Notes: generated by a model not told the origin, from the letters alone. Shown: positions 18,883 through 30,287, counted from the stretch's first letter. The stretch is 64,000 nucleotides of DNA from Flectonema sp. DT1601 (GCA_964019425.1 OZ025810.1:806001-870000), one strand, 5' to 3'. Numbers and translations: made by a program.

Positions 18883-19272
18883 ATGGCTGAAACTATCAGA
18901 GCAATGTGGGATCGATATCTTGAAGGACTGTGCACTGTTGATATCCAGTTGTTGAGTCAAAATTATGAGCAAAATGCCACTCTCAGGATCAGTAATCTCG
19001 CAACTGCCTCTGGTGTAGTAGTCTACAATGGAATGGCTGATATAACCGAGGGGCTTCAAAAACTGTTAAAATGCTTTAGGGATATGTCTAGTTTTGCAAT
19101 ACATAACGAACTAGTAGAGGAAAAGGCTATAGGTGATCGAGGACATATATTCGCAACCTGGTCGTGTAGTTCATCTGGAGTAGCAGAGGCGTCTGAGACG
19201 GTGATCGTTTCTGAAAATCATAAAATAGAGTCCCATGCGATAACGTACTTTCAGTCTTCTCCTCCGATCTGA
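18883..19272 (+). CDS. NTF2-like (SnoaL-type) small protein
   Basis: The 129-residue protein is the size of a single NTF2-like domain. It opens with an amphipathic helix (IRAMWDRYLEGLCTVDIQLLSQNY), followed by a strand pattern (NATLRISN, VVVYNGMADI), a second helix (EGLQKLLKCF) and three long strands (FAIHNELVEE, GHIFATWSCS, TVIVSENHKIE). That order matches the cone-shaped SnoaL/DUF4440 fold. The pocket residues do not point to a particular substrate. No targeting signal is seen. The start follows a CTTCTCACAG acceptor and a ten-base A run. Confidence 0.65.
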   Translation: MAETIRAMWDRYLEGLCTVDIQLLSQNYEQNATLRISNLATASGVVVYNGMADITEGLQKLLKCFRDMSSFAIHNELVEEKAIGDRGHIFATWSCSSSGVAEASETVIVSENHKIESHAITYFQSSPPI

Positions 19273-19444
19273 ATTGCGAAAAAAAAAAAAAAAAAAAAAA
19301 TTAACAATTTGTTCCTTCATATTGACCTGTAAGACTTGTATTAGTATTTTATAATAGTTGTGATAGATGTGATATTTTTAAAATAATTTTCTTCAAAACA
19401 GGGGGGGATTTCTGATCAGATGGAGAAAGGATGCAAACGAAATC

Positions 19445-19476
<32 letters not shown>

Positions 19477-19636
19477 CCATAACAAAAAAAAATTATTATT
19501 TCAGGAGTCATCACTCCAAAAAATCACTGTTGCTATATTATTATTTTTCTGCATAGTTGAAGATAAAGCCAATTCTTTTTTTTTTTTTAAAAAAAAAACT
19601 TTTCAGGAGTCATCACGCCCCTCCTCCCCAAGAAAA
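19273..19636. other. Spacer with duplicated splice-acceptor motif
   Basis: A and T runs plus two copies of a TTTCAGGAGTCATCAC segment, ending near 19515 and near 19617. Both have a pyrimidine/A-rich tract before the CAG. The second lies about 30 bases before the cullin ATG. They may be alternative acceptors for the cullin mRNA. Confidence 0.5.
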
Positions 19637-22600
19637 ATGATGAGTTCCAAGAAAAAGTCTCTGCCTCAACAGAAGGCAGGCAATGAGAAGTTCGACCAAG
19701 AGTGGTCTCGTATGCAACAGTCGTTCCAGGAGCTGAAGGAGTTCATAATTAAAGGTTGTATTAAATTCGACAATGAACACGTCTCAAGAAACATGTATGC
19801 CTACACCGTGGTTTATAATATTTGTACAAAGCATCAAAGTGCTAAGAATGGAGTTACATGTGCTCAAGAACTTTATCGGAGACTTAAGGAGATGATTGAG
19901 AATCACTTAAAAGAGAGCGTCACGGACAAAGTTATTCACAAAACTGGTGATGCATTGCTTCAAAAAGTTCATAAGGAATGGAAAACCCACGGATTGATAG
20001 TGAAATGGGCTCGATTTATGTTTCGATACCTCGACGACTACTATACGAAATCACCTCAAATAGATAATTTATCAACAATGATGTTGAAGGGTTTCGAAAG
20101 AGCAGTTTTTCAAAAAATTAAAACGTCCCTTCGCAATGTAATTCTCACCAACATTGAGTCAGAAAGAGATGGAAACACCATCGACAGAGAAGTTTTACGT
20201 TCTGCTATCTGGTTGTTTATTGATATGGGTATGGAGACTACTGAAGTCTACAATCAAGACTTTGAAAAAGAATTCATTAAACAATCACGTGAGTACTACC
20301 AACGTGAAGCTCAACGTTGGCAAATGGAACCAGGTGGTCAATACACCTACTTAAAAAAAGTTGAGCAAAAAAATATGGAAGAGGCAAGACGTGCAGACTC
20401 TTACTTAGCACCAACCACTAAAGGAACTCTTCTTAAAGCTATTGAACAAGAATTGTTAGTTACTCACATGGACAAATGTCTTGAGGATGCTGATGCTGGT
20501 ACTGAAGCCCTTCTCAACAATGAAAGAAATGATGAATTGGGTCGAATGTACAGATTGTTCAAAAATAACACAACTGGTCTCGAGCGCATGGCCGATATCG
20601 TCCGAAGAGTAATCGAAAAAGAAGGAAAGCAGATTAACTCAAAATTCAGCAGTGGCGGAACTGGAGAAACTGGAGAGGCAGCATCTACAACTTATATCAA
20701 ATCATGTCTTGCCTTGCATGATAAATATTCTCAGTTGTTTTCAACATATCTTGAGAATAATGAGCAATTCTTAAAGGCAAGAAAAACAGCTTACGAAGTA
20801 TTCGTTAATCCACAACAGGGTGATCCTTGGGTCCTAAAACAAAAGACTAAAGGAGGAAAAGACGGAATGGACGTCGTGACCACATCAGAGCTGCTCTCAA
20901 CATACATCGACGGCATCATGAAAAAGGAAATGGAATCAGAAGAAGCCCTAGACAGTATTCTTGATAAATGTGTTACTCTATTCACATACATTCATGATAA
21001 GGATTTGTTTCAACAATTTTACATGAAACAAATGTCTCGTAGACTGATGCACAATAAAAACCAGCATTTACTTGATCAAGAACGTACTCAAATCTCGAAA
21101 TTAAAAATGAAAATGGGATCTGCCTACACCAGTAAACTAGAGGGTATGCTTGCTGATCAAGGCGTTGCTGATAATCAAAATAAACATTTCAAGGAATATC
21201 TATCCGACTTCGAGGTTAAACTTCCGATTGATTTCACTCCTCTGGTGCTCACTACTGGGTTCTGGCCGGCATTTAAACACGACACGCTATCACCTCCAAC
21301 TGGGATGAACACTTGTTTAAGTTGGTTTGAAAAGTTTTATGAGAAGAACACTCAGTCTCGTAAACTAACGTGGATCCACTCCCTTGGTCACGCTTCAGTC
21401 GTTAGAAAATTTCCAAAAGGACCACGTGAAATGAGTGTGACAACCTACCAAGCATGCATACTTGTTCTCTTTAATGAGACAGGGTCAGTAGTCGCTAAAC
21501 AAGCTCAAGAGACACTTAAACTTCCGTTTGAAGAAATCAAGCGTACATTCCACTCTCTCGCCTATGGAAAGTTCCCCGTTATTAAACGTGCAGATGGCAA
21601 CAAGGCTCTCAAGCAAGTTAAGGAAGCAGACGAATTCATGGTATGTATTCCTACACCCTTCTGCATAACGGGGCTTCGTGCCGTTGAATTGAAGTTGTCC
21701 GGCGGGTATTGCCTGTAGGTACACAGAGACACGGTAGAGCTCTCTGTAGCTGCTCATTCTGGTGTGTTAGGAGTGAACGGTACGTTGTTCACACTCGGGC
21801 CAACCGCCCTCCGGGCTATGCCAGCTCTCCCGCATGCACCTCTGAAAACGCAGTCCGGCCCGTCGACCGTCCCACCTTCCCCACTTCCGGCGAAAACGTC
21901 CTCTTCCAAACATCGTCAAACCTCTTCCGCGATTAGTTATCCAACCGACACACCAAGGGCGATGCCTTCTCCACCGGCGTCGTTGGCAGTCGCGTCGTCT
22001 TCCCCCGCCTCACCAAGCTGTGCTGAGTTCCAATCCTCACAGCAACCTTGTCGCCCGCCAAGTCCCCATAGCCCTGGCACTCACCTGATTGGACGCATAC
22101 CGAAGGGTCGTAGCAGGCACTCTCTCTCTGCCTTCTATTTCGGTGCTGATATGTCAGTATTGCATCGTAGATTGTGGCGGAGGAAATCAGGACAGCCACA
22201 CACTTGTACCATCTTTTGTGTAAACCACCCGTGTTCGCGTCGTAGTTCCCATGTCCTTCGTCCAGTGGTGGCAGCAGGTTGTTAGCACTCCCCCCCCGTG
22301 TCGTATTAAATCCCCGAGCGAACTGCTCCACTGTCGGAACCGGATAGTTCAGCACTGCGGGATGCAAGTCATGTCGATTAGCAAACTTGTCTGTTGTCCA
22401 ACATCGGGTGTTCTTTATTACTGAGCTTCCACACCAGGAGGGTCGCGCCTTCGGAATCTTCGTTTGTCTGGCCACGTTTTTACCAAGTGCTGCACGCACA
22501 ACGCCTGGTGCAACAAGACTAACTGTCGGACTCTGCCTGTCAGAAACCAAGACGAACCTTTTGAGCTGTTCAAAGTGGTTCTTTGGGTGGGGGTGGTGGT

Positions 22601-22976
22601 GGTAATACATTCATTTATTTAATTTAAAATAGATTAACAATAAAAAGGAATAAATAAAATAAAACAGATTAATGATGACTTTCATGCTAATCAGAGAAAG
22701 TTTAAAATTCCGGCTGTTGTAAAGCAAGAAAGAGAACAAATCGTTGATACTAACCAGGAACAACGTCTTCACGTCATCGAGGCCTGTATTGTCAGAATAA
22801 TGAAAAGCAGGAGAACGTTATCGCACAGTGATCTCATAGCCGAAACTATTCAGCAATTATCTAACTTATTCTCTCCTGAAGTCAGGGTAATTAAAAAAAG
22901 GATAGAAGATCTTATTCAAAGGCAGTACTTAGAACGTGACGAGGCGGATCGTAAGCAATACCGTTATCTTGCGTAG
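19637..22976 (+). CDS. Cullin (CUL1-like), two exons
   Basis: Scaffold of a cullin-RING ubiquitin ligase; CDS is join(19637..21640, 22668..22976), 770 residues. Exon 1 has the N-terminal cullin helical repeats (about 20-390), the cullin homology region (SILDKCVTLFTYIHDKDLFQQFYMK, then RRLMHNKNQHLLDQERTQISKLK) and the ISKLKMKMGSAYTSKLEGML segment. Exon 2 encodes the neddylation domain, including the acceptor Lys714 in RIMKSRRTLSH and the final YLERD...YRYLA typical of cullins. The splice joins ...EADEFM to INDDFH..., matching the family without gap. The single intron is 1027 bp, over ten times the other introns, because of a GC-rich insert. The pair ATGATG at 19637 gives the start; the first ATG is chosen. 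Confidence 0.93.
21641..22667 (+). other. Cullin intron (1027 bp)
   Basis: 5' site ATG/GTATGT at 21641, 3' site AAAACAG/ATT at 22667, phase 0. The last 60 bases are A/T-rich and contain GATTAACA, a good branch-point candidate. They resemble a complete small intron end, so the original intron was probably about 60-70 bp before the insert arrived. Confidence 0.92.
21645..22608 (-). mobile_element. GC-rich insert in cullin intron, possible DNA transposon remnant
   Basis: About 960 bp with base composition far richer in G and C than anything nearby. The ends are short, imperfect inverted sequences (GTATTCCTACACCC and, on the other strand, GTATTACCACCACC). The minus strand keeps a frame of 225 codons from 22610 to 21933. 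Its middle (KNTRCWTTDKF, then FNTTRGGS, then HKRWYKC-L-SSATIYDAILTY) is reminiscent of the C-terminal part of piggyBac-type transposases, where MGGVD and a W-aromatic helix ending NAYI-Y occur. The match is weak, and no upstream catalytic part is present. A target duplication is not clear. It could also be captured foreign or non-coding DNA. Confidence 0.4.
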
Positions 22977-23928
22977 GATTGGAGGTTTTTTTTTTTTTTT
23001 TTTTTTTTTTTTGTTGTTCTATTCTTCTTCTTTTTTTCTTCCAAAAAAAAAAAAAAAACTTGGTTTTCGTGGAGTGTTATATTAAGATTTTTTTCTGTGT
23101 GGTTTGTCTCTCGATCCTGAGACTGCATTTAGAGAAAATTTGATCCCCCAGGACTCTCGTTTAAGTAAAGTCAAAAAATGTTTTTCTCTCTTTTTTTATA
23201 AAATGCTGCTGTTGAAGGATTCTGTACCATGATGACCGCAATAACGAGCCTATAACCTTGTAATAAAAAAAAAAAAAAAAAAAAAAAGTACGAGTAGCGG
23301 GTATAGAAAAGTAAGGGGGGAACGAAACAAAAAAAAAAAAAAAAGTGAAAAAAAAATAATTAAGAGAATAAAGGAGATACAGATGGTCTCGAGAACTGTC
23401 CCTTTTTACTATTCGCACCCCCAGCTCCCTAACCTGATTTCGTTTGTGCTTTTGCGCTTTATAGCTGCAGACTGACGTACCTGAGATATCTTATTTAAAA
23501 AAAAAAAATTGAAAAAAAAAAAAAAAAAAAAGAGAGAAAGGTGGGGGAAAGGAATTTAGATTTTATAGCTTGTAATAAAAGGGGTAAAAAAAAAAAAAAA
23601 AAAAGTGATGCAGCGCAAGCCCAAACCGGCATCTCGCAAACTGCAAAAAAATACTTTTTTTTTTATCTCTTTTTTTTCCTATAGCAGTTGCTTTGTCTTT
23701 GCCGTGACCCTATCCACAAATGGCGCCTGCACCCCACCTTGTTCGTCGCGTATCGGATTTCGTTTTTTTTTTTTTTTATGACCCACCTGTTTGCTATTGA
23801 CCGAACAGGGGAAGTAAAGTACGTTTCTACAACAAAACCTGACAGCACATTTTAGATTAGTGTTAAAATAAGGGGGGTCTTCTTTTGACGGACGTTTTTA
23901 TTCGTTTCTTGTTCTTGGTTCCCCGTTC

Positions 23929-23968
<40 letters not shown>

Positions 23969-25440
23969 CTTATCTAGCCTCTCGAATTTTTCCTCGAACA
24001 TTGTTAGTTTTTTTTATTCACTTTGATATACTTTTTTTTTTAAGAAAGATGGGGGAGGCTCTGTTTTTAACCAGGTATTGCTCACCTGGTGATGAGAAGA
24101 ATAACTAAGGACTTCAGGCCTAGCCCAAGGTTGTCTTTTGTACACGCAGCAGAGTGCTTTGCGATTTGGTAGGGTGTGTTTCCCCTTTTTTTTTCCCTCG
24201 TTTACCCTATTTTATTGTCCCTTTTTGTTTTTTTTTTTAAATGTTTTTATTTCCCAAGTTCGGACTGCACTTTTTTTTTTTTCTCCCAACTCAAGTACAA
24301 GTGTGTTATTATACCTTGAAGGGGAAAAAAAAAATGAACAAAAAAAAAAAAAAACGTTGAGTGGTGAAAAGCCTTGGCCTTCCCCCCCAAGTCCCACCAC
24401 TCTCCCTCCAACATATGAGTTGGTTGCATAAAAATGTTTTTTTTTTTTTTTTTTTTTTCTTTTCCCCTCTCCTCACCCAAATGCTTTATTTATTTCTATT
24501 ACTTACCTTATATAGTCGTTTTTTTTTTTTTTTTTTGAAATTCCTGATTTCCCGAGAAGGAAAGGGAAAAAACACCCGTGGGTTGCGGGAAGATTTTTTA
24601 TTTTTATTTTTATTCTTTTTTATATCCCCCATATTCAGTTTTGTTTACCCCCCGTTGAGTACTAGTGGAAACGAAAAATAAAAAAGGAAGAAAAACAACT
24701 AATAATAAACAACTACGTTAACGAAGCGAATGAAAAAAAGAGGGGAAGGAGAGCATCTAATCAGTTAAGGGTAACAACCTTTTGACTGTTTGTTCTTTGT
24801 GTTGCATGCACTCAGATGAATTGTTTCTTTGCGAAGAAAAAAAAAAAAAAATAATAATAAGCGGTTACTTAATTGAATGAGCGCAACAAATTGAAATAAT
24901 ACTGCGAGTGGCAAGGCTTAATGAATCGGAGGGGAAAAAAAAAAAAAAAAAGGAAGAAAAAAACACAAAAAATAATAATAATTTAAAGTGGTACTCAATT
25001 GTGACTAACAACCCAACACCAATCCCCCCACTCCCAGGCGAACCCTGTCCTGCCCACCCGTTACAAATGTGACTCTGACTTAGGCTTCTCCATTATGGAT
25101 AATTAAAATATAAAAAAAATTGAATTGTGTGTTTGTAATTTGTTTATTTTATTTTGTTTAAGGAAGCAAAACAACAGCAACAACAGCGAGAACAATCCAT
25201 GCGAAAAGTCGATTTACCTGCTGGTTGTTGTTTTTATTTATTCTTTTACGTTCAGCAGTTCATCACATAAATATAAAGGGGGAGAATTGAAATATGAAAT
25301 GATTTTCTGATATATATAAATACTAGTAGCCTCCAACTTTTATGTAAATTACTTCACCCCTCACAGGAATTACCGAATGATATCGGAAGCAGTATTCACA
25401 GAGAGAGAGATCTGTCCTTCCCGCAGTTTATCACAATAAT
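22977..25440. other. 2.5 kb intergenic region
   Basis: Very dense in homopolymers (for example 22987-23012, 23266-23287, 23932-23965, 24436-24458). A perfect 7 bp hairpin is at 24070-24090 (ACCAGGT / ACCTGGT), immediately followed by GATGAGAAG. No credible coding sequence or recognisable RNA gene was found. A CCCGCAG acceptor at 25426 precedes the next gene. Confidence 0.55.
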
Positions 25441-28017
25441 ATGAGATTGGGATATCTCACCACGTCGTTGTATCTTTTTGTTGGATTGGGTGGAACAAGT
25501 TATCGAAAATATAAAAAATATGAGGATCAAAAACAAAAAGCAGCTGACAGAAAAAAAGGGTTAGTCCGAAACGGAGCAATCATCCCGACATTCCCAAGAA
25601 GATATAAAGAAAGACAGGGATTCACGATTGTCACAAAGACAAAGGAATGCCTTCAACGAACTGACATTACATCTGAGGGAATCACAAAGGCTTTAGCCTT
25701 AGCTACGTTTTATCACATTCAAGTTCACAATAGATCGTTGTTGCAGAGACCTTCACTGTCAGGTCAAAGACGGTATTATTCATCGTTATCAAATAATTTA
25801 AAAAGTAACATTCACGTGTCAGTGACAAGAAATAATAGCAGTCAGCTGAATGTGTTTTCAGAGTGTGTTGGAAAAAACAACGGTGAGCGCGTTGGAAGGT
25901 TTCATGTTGGTAGTAGGGCACCCGCTCTGCTGGGAAAATTAGCTGAAGAAAATAAAAAATTATCAAAAAAAAATGAACCGAATATGCCACTCGAGGCTAA
26001 GTCTCAACCTCCGACTGAAGTTATCTTATGGAACGTTCCTCATTTGGTGAAAAATAAAGAACTCGGCCACTATCTAAATCAGGTTGCTGGTTACTGCATT
26101 AATCACAGCTCTATTCAGATTTTAGAAAGTGGTATTGGTGAACAGAAACGCATAAAACTCGTATTTGACAATGATGAAAAAGCTCAAAAGCTTGTTCAAT
26201 CACTCAAATTAAAACAAAATCACAAATTAATAATTGAAAAACAACGAGTTGGCGATAAAATATCTGAAATCCACGGTAGTGACATTGTAAAAAGAAAAAG
26301 ACCGAAACAAAATTATAACATGGCAGACACTATAATCATAAAGAGACTTCGATATAAAAGTGATAAAAAGATTTTTGAAATGATCAAAAATTGTTTTAAA
26401 GTAAGCATCAGGGCTATTACCATGAGGCCACAACATAATAATGCATCAGCTGTTGTTTCATTCTTTACTGTTGACGACGCCAGATATGTCCTGGGAAACT
26501 TTAATTCGAATACTGTTAGTTGTCAGAAATTCGCTTTATTAAATAACAACCACTTAGCAATAGCTGAATTGTTTAAAGGCCGTGCGATGCATAAGACTGT
26601 AAAACAAAAAGAAGAGCATGCGTCTGATGTTAGATTTCAGAAATCAGCTTCAAAAAAAGAAGCTCAAAAACTTAGTCAAATTGTTGAAACGATTCGTTCA
26701 AAAGAAGCAAAGATAACATTAGAATCTCAGAACAAGATTGAACCTGTCACTAAGACAGTAATGGTCAAACCGAGGACAACACAGGTTAGGGAGGTTAGAA
26801 TGGAAACAGCAGAGCACGCGCTTTCTGTTTTTTTTATGGATCCAAAATTTGACGTTGCATTAGCAAAACCGAGAGAACCAGAGTGTCAACCAACGTTGGA
26901 AAAAGACAAAAACAATAATAATAATAGTGAATATGTGAAATGGCTTCATAGTGATGAAGGAAAACCAAAACTAAATCACCACACCTGGATGAGATGCAAG
27001 CGCGAGGATACCCCTGAAAGTATGATTCAGATAGTTGTAGACTTACACAATAAATATTTAAAAAGCGGAAATAATCCTATCCAAGAAAGACACCTCTCAT
27101 CACTAGTACGATATACCAGTAGCGTATGGGAAAGTCGTATCCAACTTGGATACAGAATCCTCCCGATACCTGAATGGGTACTAACTGACGCATTGCGAGT
27201 ATCAAATTATATATTTCATCATTCGATTCGAATAAATATTCGATATTTTATATCAATGTTCAAGTTACTCAGATCTGTTTCACCCAGCAAATGGCTTCAT
27301 CTGTACGTCAGGGCTCGACGCTACATCCATACCGAAACCACCAGTGTCGCTGTTTTAACTAAAGGCTTTTCTAGTACTTCTGATTTGCATGAATATTCTT
27401 CTAAACGAACTTATTATGAAAGAAAACGGTTTGATGTAACGTCATTTATAAGTAAGCTGTATGTGTCGGTGTTGGCAGTTTCTGGACAGAGTCACTTGCA
27501 AGAAAAAACTGAAAATTGGCAAAAAATTTATAAAAATATTCCGAACGTGATTCAAAGGGACTTCGTATCATTGGGAATGTTGCCGATGAAGACTCATGCA
27601 TGGCAAGCATATTGTGCAACTTGTGATGCTGGGCTACTACAAGAAGCAATCTCACGAGTTGATTGGAGGAATAGCATCCATAATTCAGCTCTATGTCACA
27701 CCTGGTTAGTTCCACTTAATGCAAAGGCTATGACATTCTTATTACAAGCAACCCGCTGCGTAGAGGACCTTCAAATTGTGCGGGATCTGGTTTCTCACTT
27801 TCGGATTAAGCTAACCGTGTTTAGTTACAAGGCTCTTCGTAATTCGGTTGTCAATCTGTGGAAGGAACCTGATTTAGTAATCGTTAAGCAGTGTGATGAT
27901 ATTATTAAAAATAAAACTTTTGATGTTGACCTTCCACATTGGCACAACAACACATATGGTGAACCTTATGTTTGGTTGACGGGATCTGGAAAACCACTTG
28001 AAGGATTCAGCAGATGA
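25441..28017 (+). CDS. Large protein with two RRM-like regions, probably mitochondrial RNA-binding
   Basis: 858 residues, strongly basic. The N-terminus is hydrophobic then basic, as in an organelle import signal. Residues about 193-268 read as a degenerate RRM (VILWNVP as RNP2-like strand, then IKLVFDNDEKAQKLVQSL), and about 297-367 as a second (TIIIKRLRY... ASAVVSFFTVDDARYVLGNF). The linker (about 375-520) is charged. The C-terminal 330 residues are predicted mainly helical (for example NKYLKSGNNPIQERHLSSLV, LLQEAISRVDW), which could be PPR-like repeats, but no repeat consensus is clear. ATG 25441 follows a CAG acceptor by 14 bases. Neighbours include a CMC4-like protein and a carrier, but co-location alone says little in one-directional arrays. 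Function is inference. Confidence 0.6.
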   Translation: MRLGYLTTSLYLFVGLGGTSYRKYKKYEDQKQKAADRKKGLVRNGAIIPTFPRRYKERQGFTIVTKTKECLQRTDITSEGITKALALATFYHIQVHNRSLLQRPSLSGQRRYYSSLSNNLKSNIHVSVTRNNSSQLNVFSECVGKNNGERVGRFHVGSRAPALLGKLAEENKKLSKKNEPNMPLEAKSQPPTEVILWNVPHLVKNKELGHYLNQVAGYCINHSSIQILESGIGEQKRIKLVFDNDEKAQKLVQSLKLKQNHKLIIEKQRVGDKISEIHGSDIVKRKRPKQNYNMADTIIIKRLRYKSDKKIFEMIKNCFKVSIRAITMRPQHNNASAVVSFFTVDDARYVLGNFNSNTVSCQKFALLNNNHLAIAELFKGRAMHKTVKQKEEHASDVRFQKSASKKEAQKLSQIVETIRSKEAKITLESQNKIEPVTKTVMVKPRTTQVREVRMETAEHALSVFFMDPKFDVALAKPREPECQPTLEKDKNNNNNSEYVKWLHSDEGKPKLNHHTWMRCKREDTPESMIQIVVDLHNKYLKSGNNPIQERHLSSLVRYTSSVWESRIQLGYRILPIPEWVLTDALRVSNYIFHHSIRINIRYFISMFKLLRSVSPSKWLHLYVRARRYIHTETTSVAVLTKGFSSTSDLHEYSSKRTYYERKRFDVTSFISKLYVSVLAVSGQSHLQEKTENWQKIYKNIPNVIQRDFVSLGMLPMKTHAWQAYCATCDAGLLQEAISRVDWRNSIHNSALCHTWLVPLNAKAMTFLLQATRCVEDLQIVRDLVSHFRIKLTVFSYKALRNSVVNLWKEPDLVIVKQCDDIIKNKTFDVDLPHWHNNTYGEPYVWLTGSGKPLEGFSR

Positions 28018-28188
28018 TCACTATCTCTGTATTGCCACACTGATTGTTGAAAGCAATGTATACGGCGGCTGACGTTTATTCGATTTTTTTGTTTTGTTTT
28101 GTTTATCCGAATTTATATTCAGCAGTTAACTCTTAAGTCTAATCATATTCCATCATCAGGTGCATTACTCATATGTGATTGTAATGCC

Positions 28189-28665
28189 ATGACATCATTG
28201 TTTATTATCTCTCGACGAGACAATGATCGTCAGGTGTTTAAATTAACCGGTATGAATAAGATTATAAAACAGACACCAAACGGATTAAAAATATTATTTA
28301 CAACATCGAGAGAAACTTTGAATAGAAAACAACAAAGAGGAATTCCAAACATAAAACACGAGACTATGAAATCAATATCATGTATGAGATTACTTCGAGG
28401 AAGGAGTTGCTGCCGACCTACAGATGACAACAAAGAAGTAGTTCCGTCCCCAGATGTCGCAGCTGCAATGCCAACAAGGATTTCAACTTCTGTTCCGACG
28501 GCAGGACTTCGTCGCGGATGGTGTTTTTCACGTCCAGTTCGGAATAATCTTTCCGCAAGCAGTAGTTCCACAAGTGTTATTCACCAGCAGACTAAACGAA
28601 GTACACTGAGAGCAGCCAGACTACAATCTGCAATGAGGTGGGCTTCCCAAACTCAAACCAGTTAA
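28189..28665 (+). CDS. Small basic protein, unknown
   Basis: 158 residues starting at ATG 28189, the first ATG in this frame after the CATCATCAG acceptor at 28159. The frame is open upstream to 28099, but that part lies before the acceptor. The protein is rich in Arg, Ser, Thr and Lys, has several Cys (CMRLLRGRSCC) and a serine run (SASSSSTS). No domain recognised. It has a mixed, gene-like codon texture, unlike the surrounding homopolymers. It may be a rapidly evolving regulatory or organelle protein. Confidence 0.5.
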   Translation: MTSLFIISRRDNDRQVFKLTGMNKIIKQTPNGLKILFTTSRETLNRKQQRGIPNIKHETMKSISCMRLLRGRSCCRPTDDNKEVVPSPDVAAAMPTRISTSVPTAGLRRGWCFSRPVRNNLSASSSSTSVIHQQTKRSTLRAARLQSAMRWASQTQTS

Positions 28666-28808
28666 AGAACTTTTTAATAATTACATCACCCGACTTCTGT
28701 CGGAACCGTCTTAATACGATGTGAGATTTTTTTTTTTTTTTTTTTTTTTTAAAACATACACTAAATTTTCTCTTCAGCACCTACCACAAAAAAGAAGTAT
28801 AAAAAAAA

Positions 28809-30287
28809 ATGAAAAAATTATTACGGATTGCAGTACCACGAAGCCGATTTATGTCTCGGAGGGGGTTTGGCGATGCTCCTGTTGGAGACATCCCTCAATG
28901 GGTGCAAGTGTTAAGAGACGCAGAGGAAGCAGACAAAGGAACAGCAGTCAGCTATGACATAAAAATGAAAGATGAAATGCTATTCGAGGTTGAGAGATAC
29001 AAGTTTGATGAGCGCATGTACAATGATATCTCCAACAGTACTCGAACAGGATTCTGTGCAGGAGACACAACGAAGGGATACGTTTGCATCGGAGAAGCCT
29101 ATGCCTTCCCTGACTGGGAAGACAATCCTGTCGTTAACAATCCTCAAAAACCTGCAAAACTATGGTGGGATCCTTCTGTTTCAACTGAGAAAGTAATGGT
29201 GCAAATAGCTGATCACATTCCACCTGCGTTGTGGCTTCCAATAAAGCCATCACATGCTGCCGTGAAGAGGCTATTCTCAGACTTTACAACCATTGATGCC
29301 ATTCACTTAGAACGTTATATGCCTTTGTTTGAAAAGATTCAACAGGAATTTGAGGAAAAGAGTTCTGCAACGTTGGCTGATTCTGCAAACCTTAGAGCAG
29401 CAGACCACTTCAAAGATAGTCTTAGATTCGGATCAATTAATGAGATTCGTAAAGACTACGACACTGAAGTTACTTTGTACTTAGGACCTGTCGATCATCC
29501 TTCAGAAATTGAAAACAGACTTGAATCTGAACCTGAAAAAAATCCTTCGATATTCTCATGGCCATTATTATTAACAAACAAAGACTGTCCTGATATTCCT
29601 TCCAGTTGTATTTATAGAACAGTTTATAGTAAAAGTCTTCTTTGTTTCTTAACACGTTCTGACTTGTCACCAAGAAGTGACTTCCCTGAAGAACTATCAG
29701 CGGTGTCGAGCCCTCCTCAATTCGTTAAAATTATTTATCCAAACATGCCTAGGATGAGTGGAGGAAAACAGCTAATTACTAATTTTAATTCAAAGATTGG
29801 ATCAGAATATCCAATAGGAACCCCTGTTGATGTTGCTGCTGCTCTTTGGAGACACTGTCCTATCGGAGCTGATAAGATAAGCCAACGGCTATCACGAATG
29901 ATTGAAGCGTTACCTTCTAAGCTTGGAAATTCTCATGAAGACCGTCATTTAGTGAATGACATATCACTTTCAGTAGTGGCATTGTCTGGTGTCACTGGAG
30001 GAAAAGATTTGTTTTTAAAGCTGGGTTCGATTCTCTCTACTCGACCAGAACGTCAAATTAGAGTAGCTGTAGCATCATGTTATTCATCACTGGGATGTAA
30101 TGATTTGTTTGATAACATGGTCAGCTCTGAAACTGATGATGTAGCTCGTGAGGCTATGATAAGACACTCTGAAAGATCAAAAACAGTTTCTGATTGGGAA
30201 CTTCAATCACACACATTAGACACAGCGTCTGTTGTTGAGAACATCGATTTTACAAAATCTCAACAGGGATCAGTAGACGCTAAGTAA
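28809..30287 (+). CDS. Conserved-looking protein of unknown function, possibly mitochondrial
   Basis: 492 residues. The start MKKLLRIAVPRSRFMSRRGFG is an amphipathic, Arg-rich, acid-free leader of the kind that directs import to mitochondria. Residues about 35-200 are rich in Trp, Asp and Pro (WWDPSVS, PPALWLPIKP) with an even, globular composition. Residues about 345-460 form regular alternating helices (LWRHCPIGADKISQRLSRMIEALP, LFLKLGSILSTRPERQIRVAVASCYSSLG), suggesting a short HEAT-like segment. I do not recognise the family. ATG 28809 lies 32 bases after a CTCTTCAG acceptor (28777). It is followed 148 bp later by the CMC4-like gene. Confidence 0.7.
   Translation: MKKLLRIAVPRSRFMSRRGFGDAPVGDIPQWVQVLRDAEEADKGTAVSYDIKMKDEMLFEVERYKFDERMYNDISNSTRTGFCAGDTTKGYVCIGEAYAFPDWEDNPVVNNPQKPAKLWWDPSVSTEKVMVQIADHIPPALWLPIKPSHAAVKRLFSDFTTIDAIHLERYMPLFEKIQQEFEEKSSATLADSANLRAADHFKDSLRFGSINEIRKDYDTEVTLYLGPVDHPSEIENRLESEPEKNPSIFSWPLLLTNKDCPDIPSSCIYRTVYSKSLLCFLTRSDLSPRSDFPEELSAVSSPPQFVKIIYPNMPRMSGGKQLITNFNSKIGSEYPIGTPVDVAAALWRHCPIGADKISQRLSRMIEALPSKLGNSHEDRHLVNDISLSVVALSGVTGGKDLFLKLGSILSTRPERQIRVAVASCYSSLGCNDLFDNMVSSETDDVAREAMIRHSERSKTVSDWELQSHTLDTASVVENIDFTKSQQGSVDAK

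Noticed and set aside
21764-22285. Plus-strand 173-codon frame in the cullin intron
   Set aside because: Pro/Ser/Thr-rich shadow of the GC-rich insert; the minus-strand frame is longer and more protein-like, and the plus frame would lie inside an intron.
23663-23848. Small spliced gene around 23,722 using GTATCG...AACAG
   Set aside because: Joining the candidate exons gives only 12 codons before a stop; no domain.
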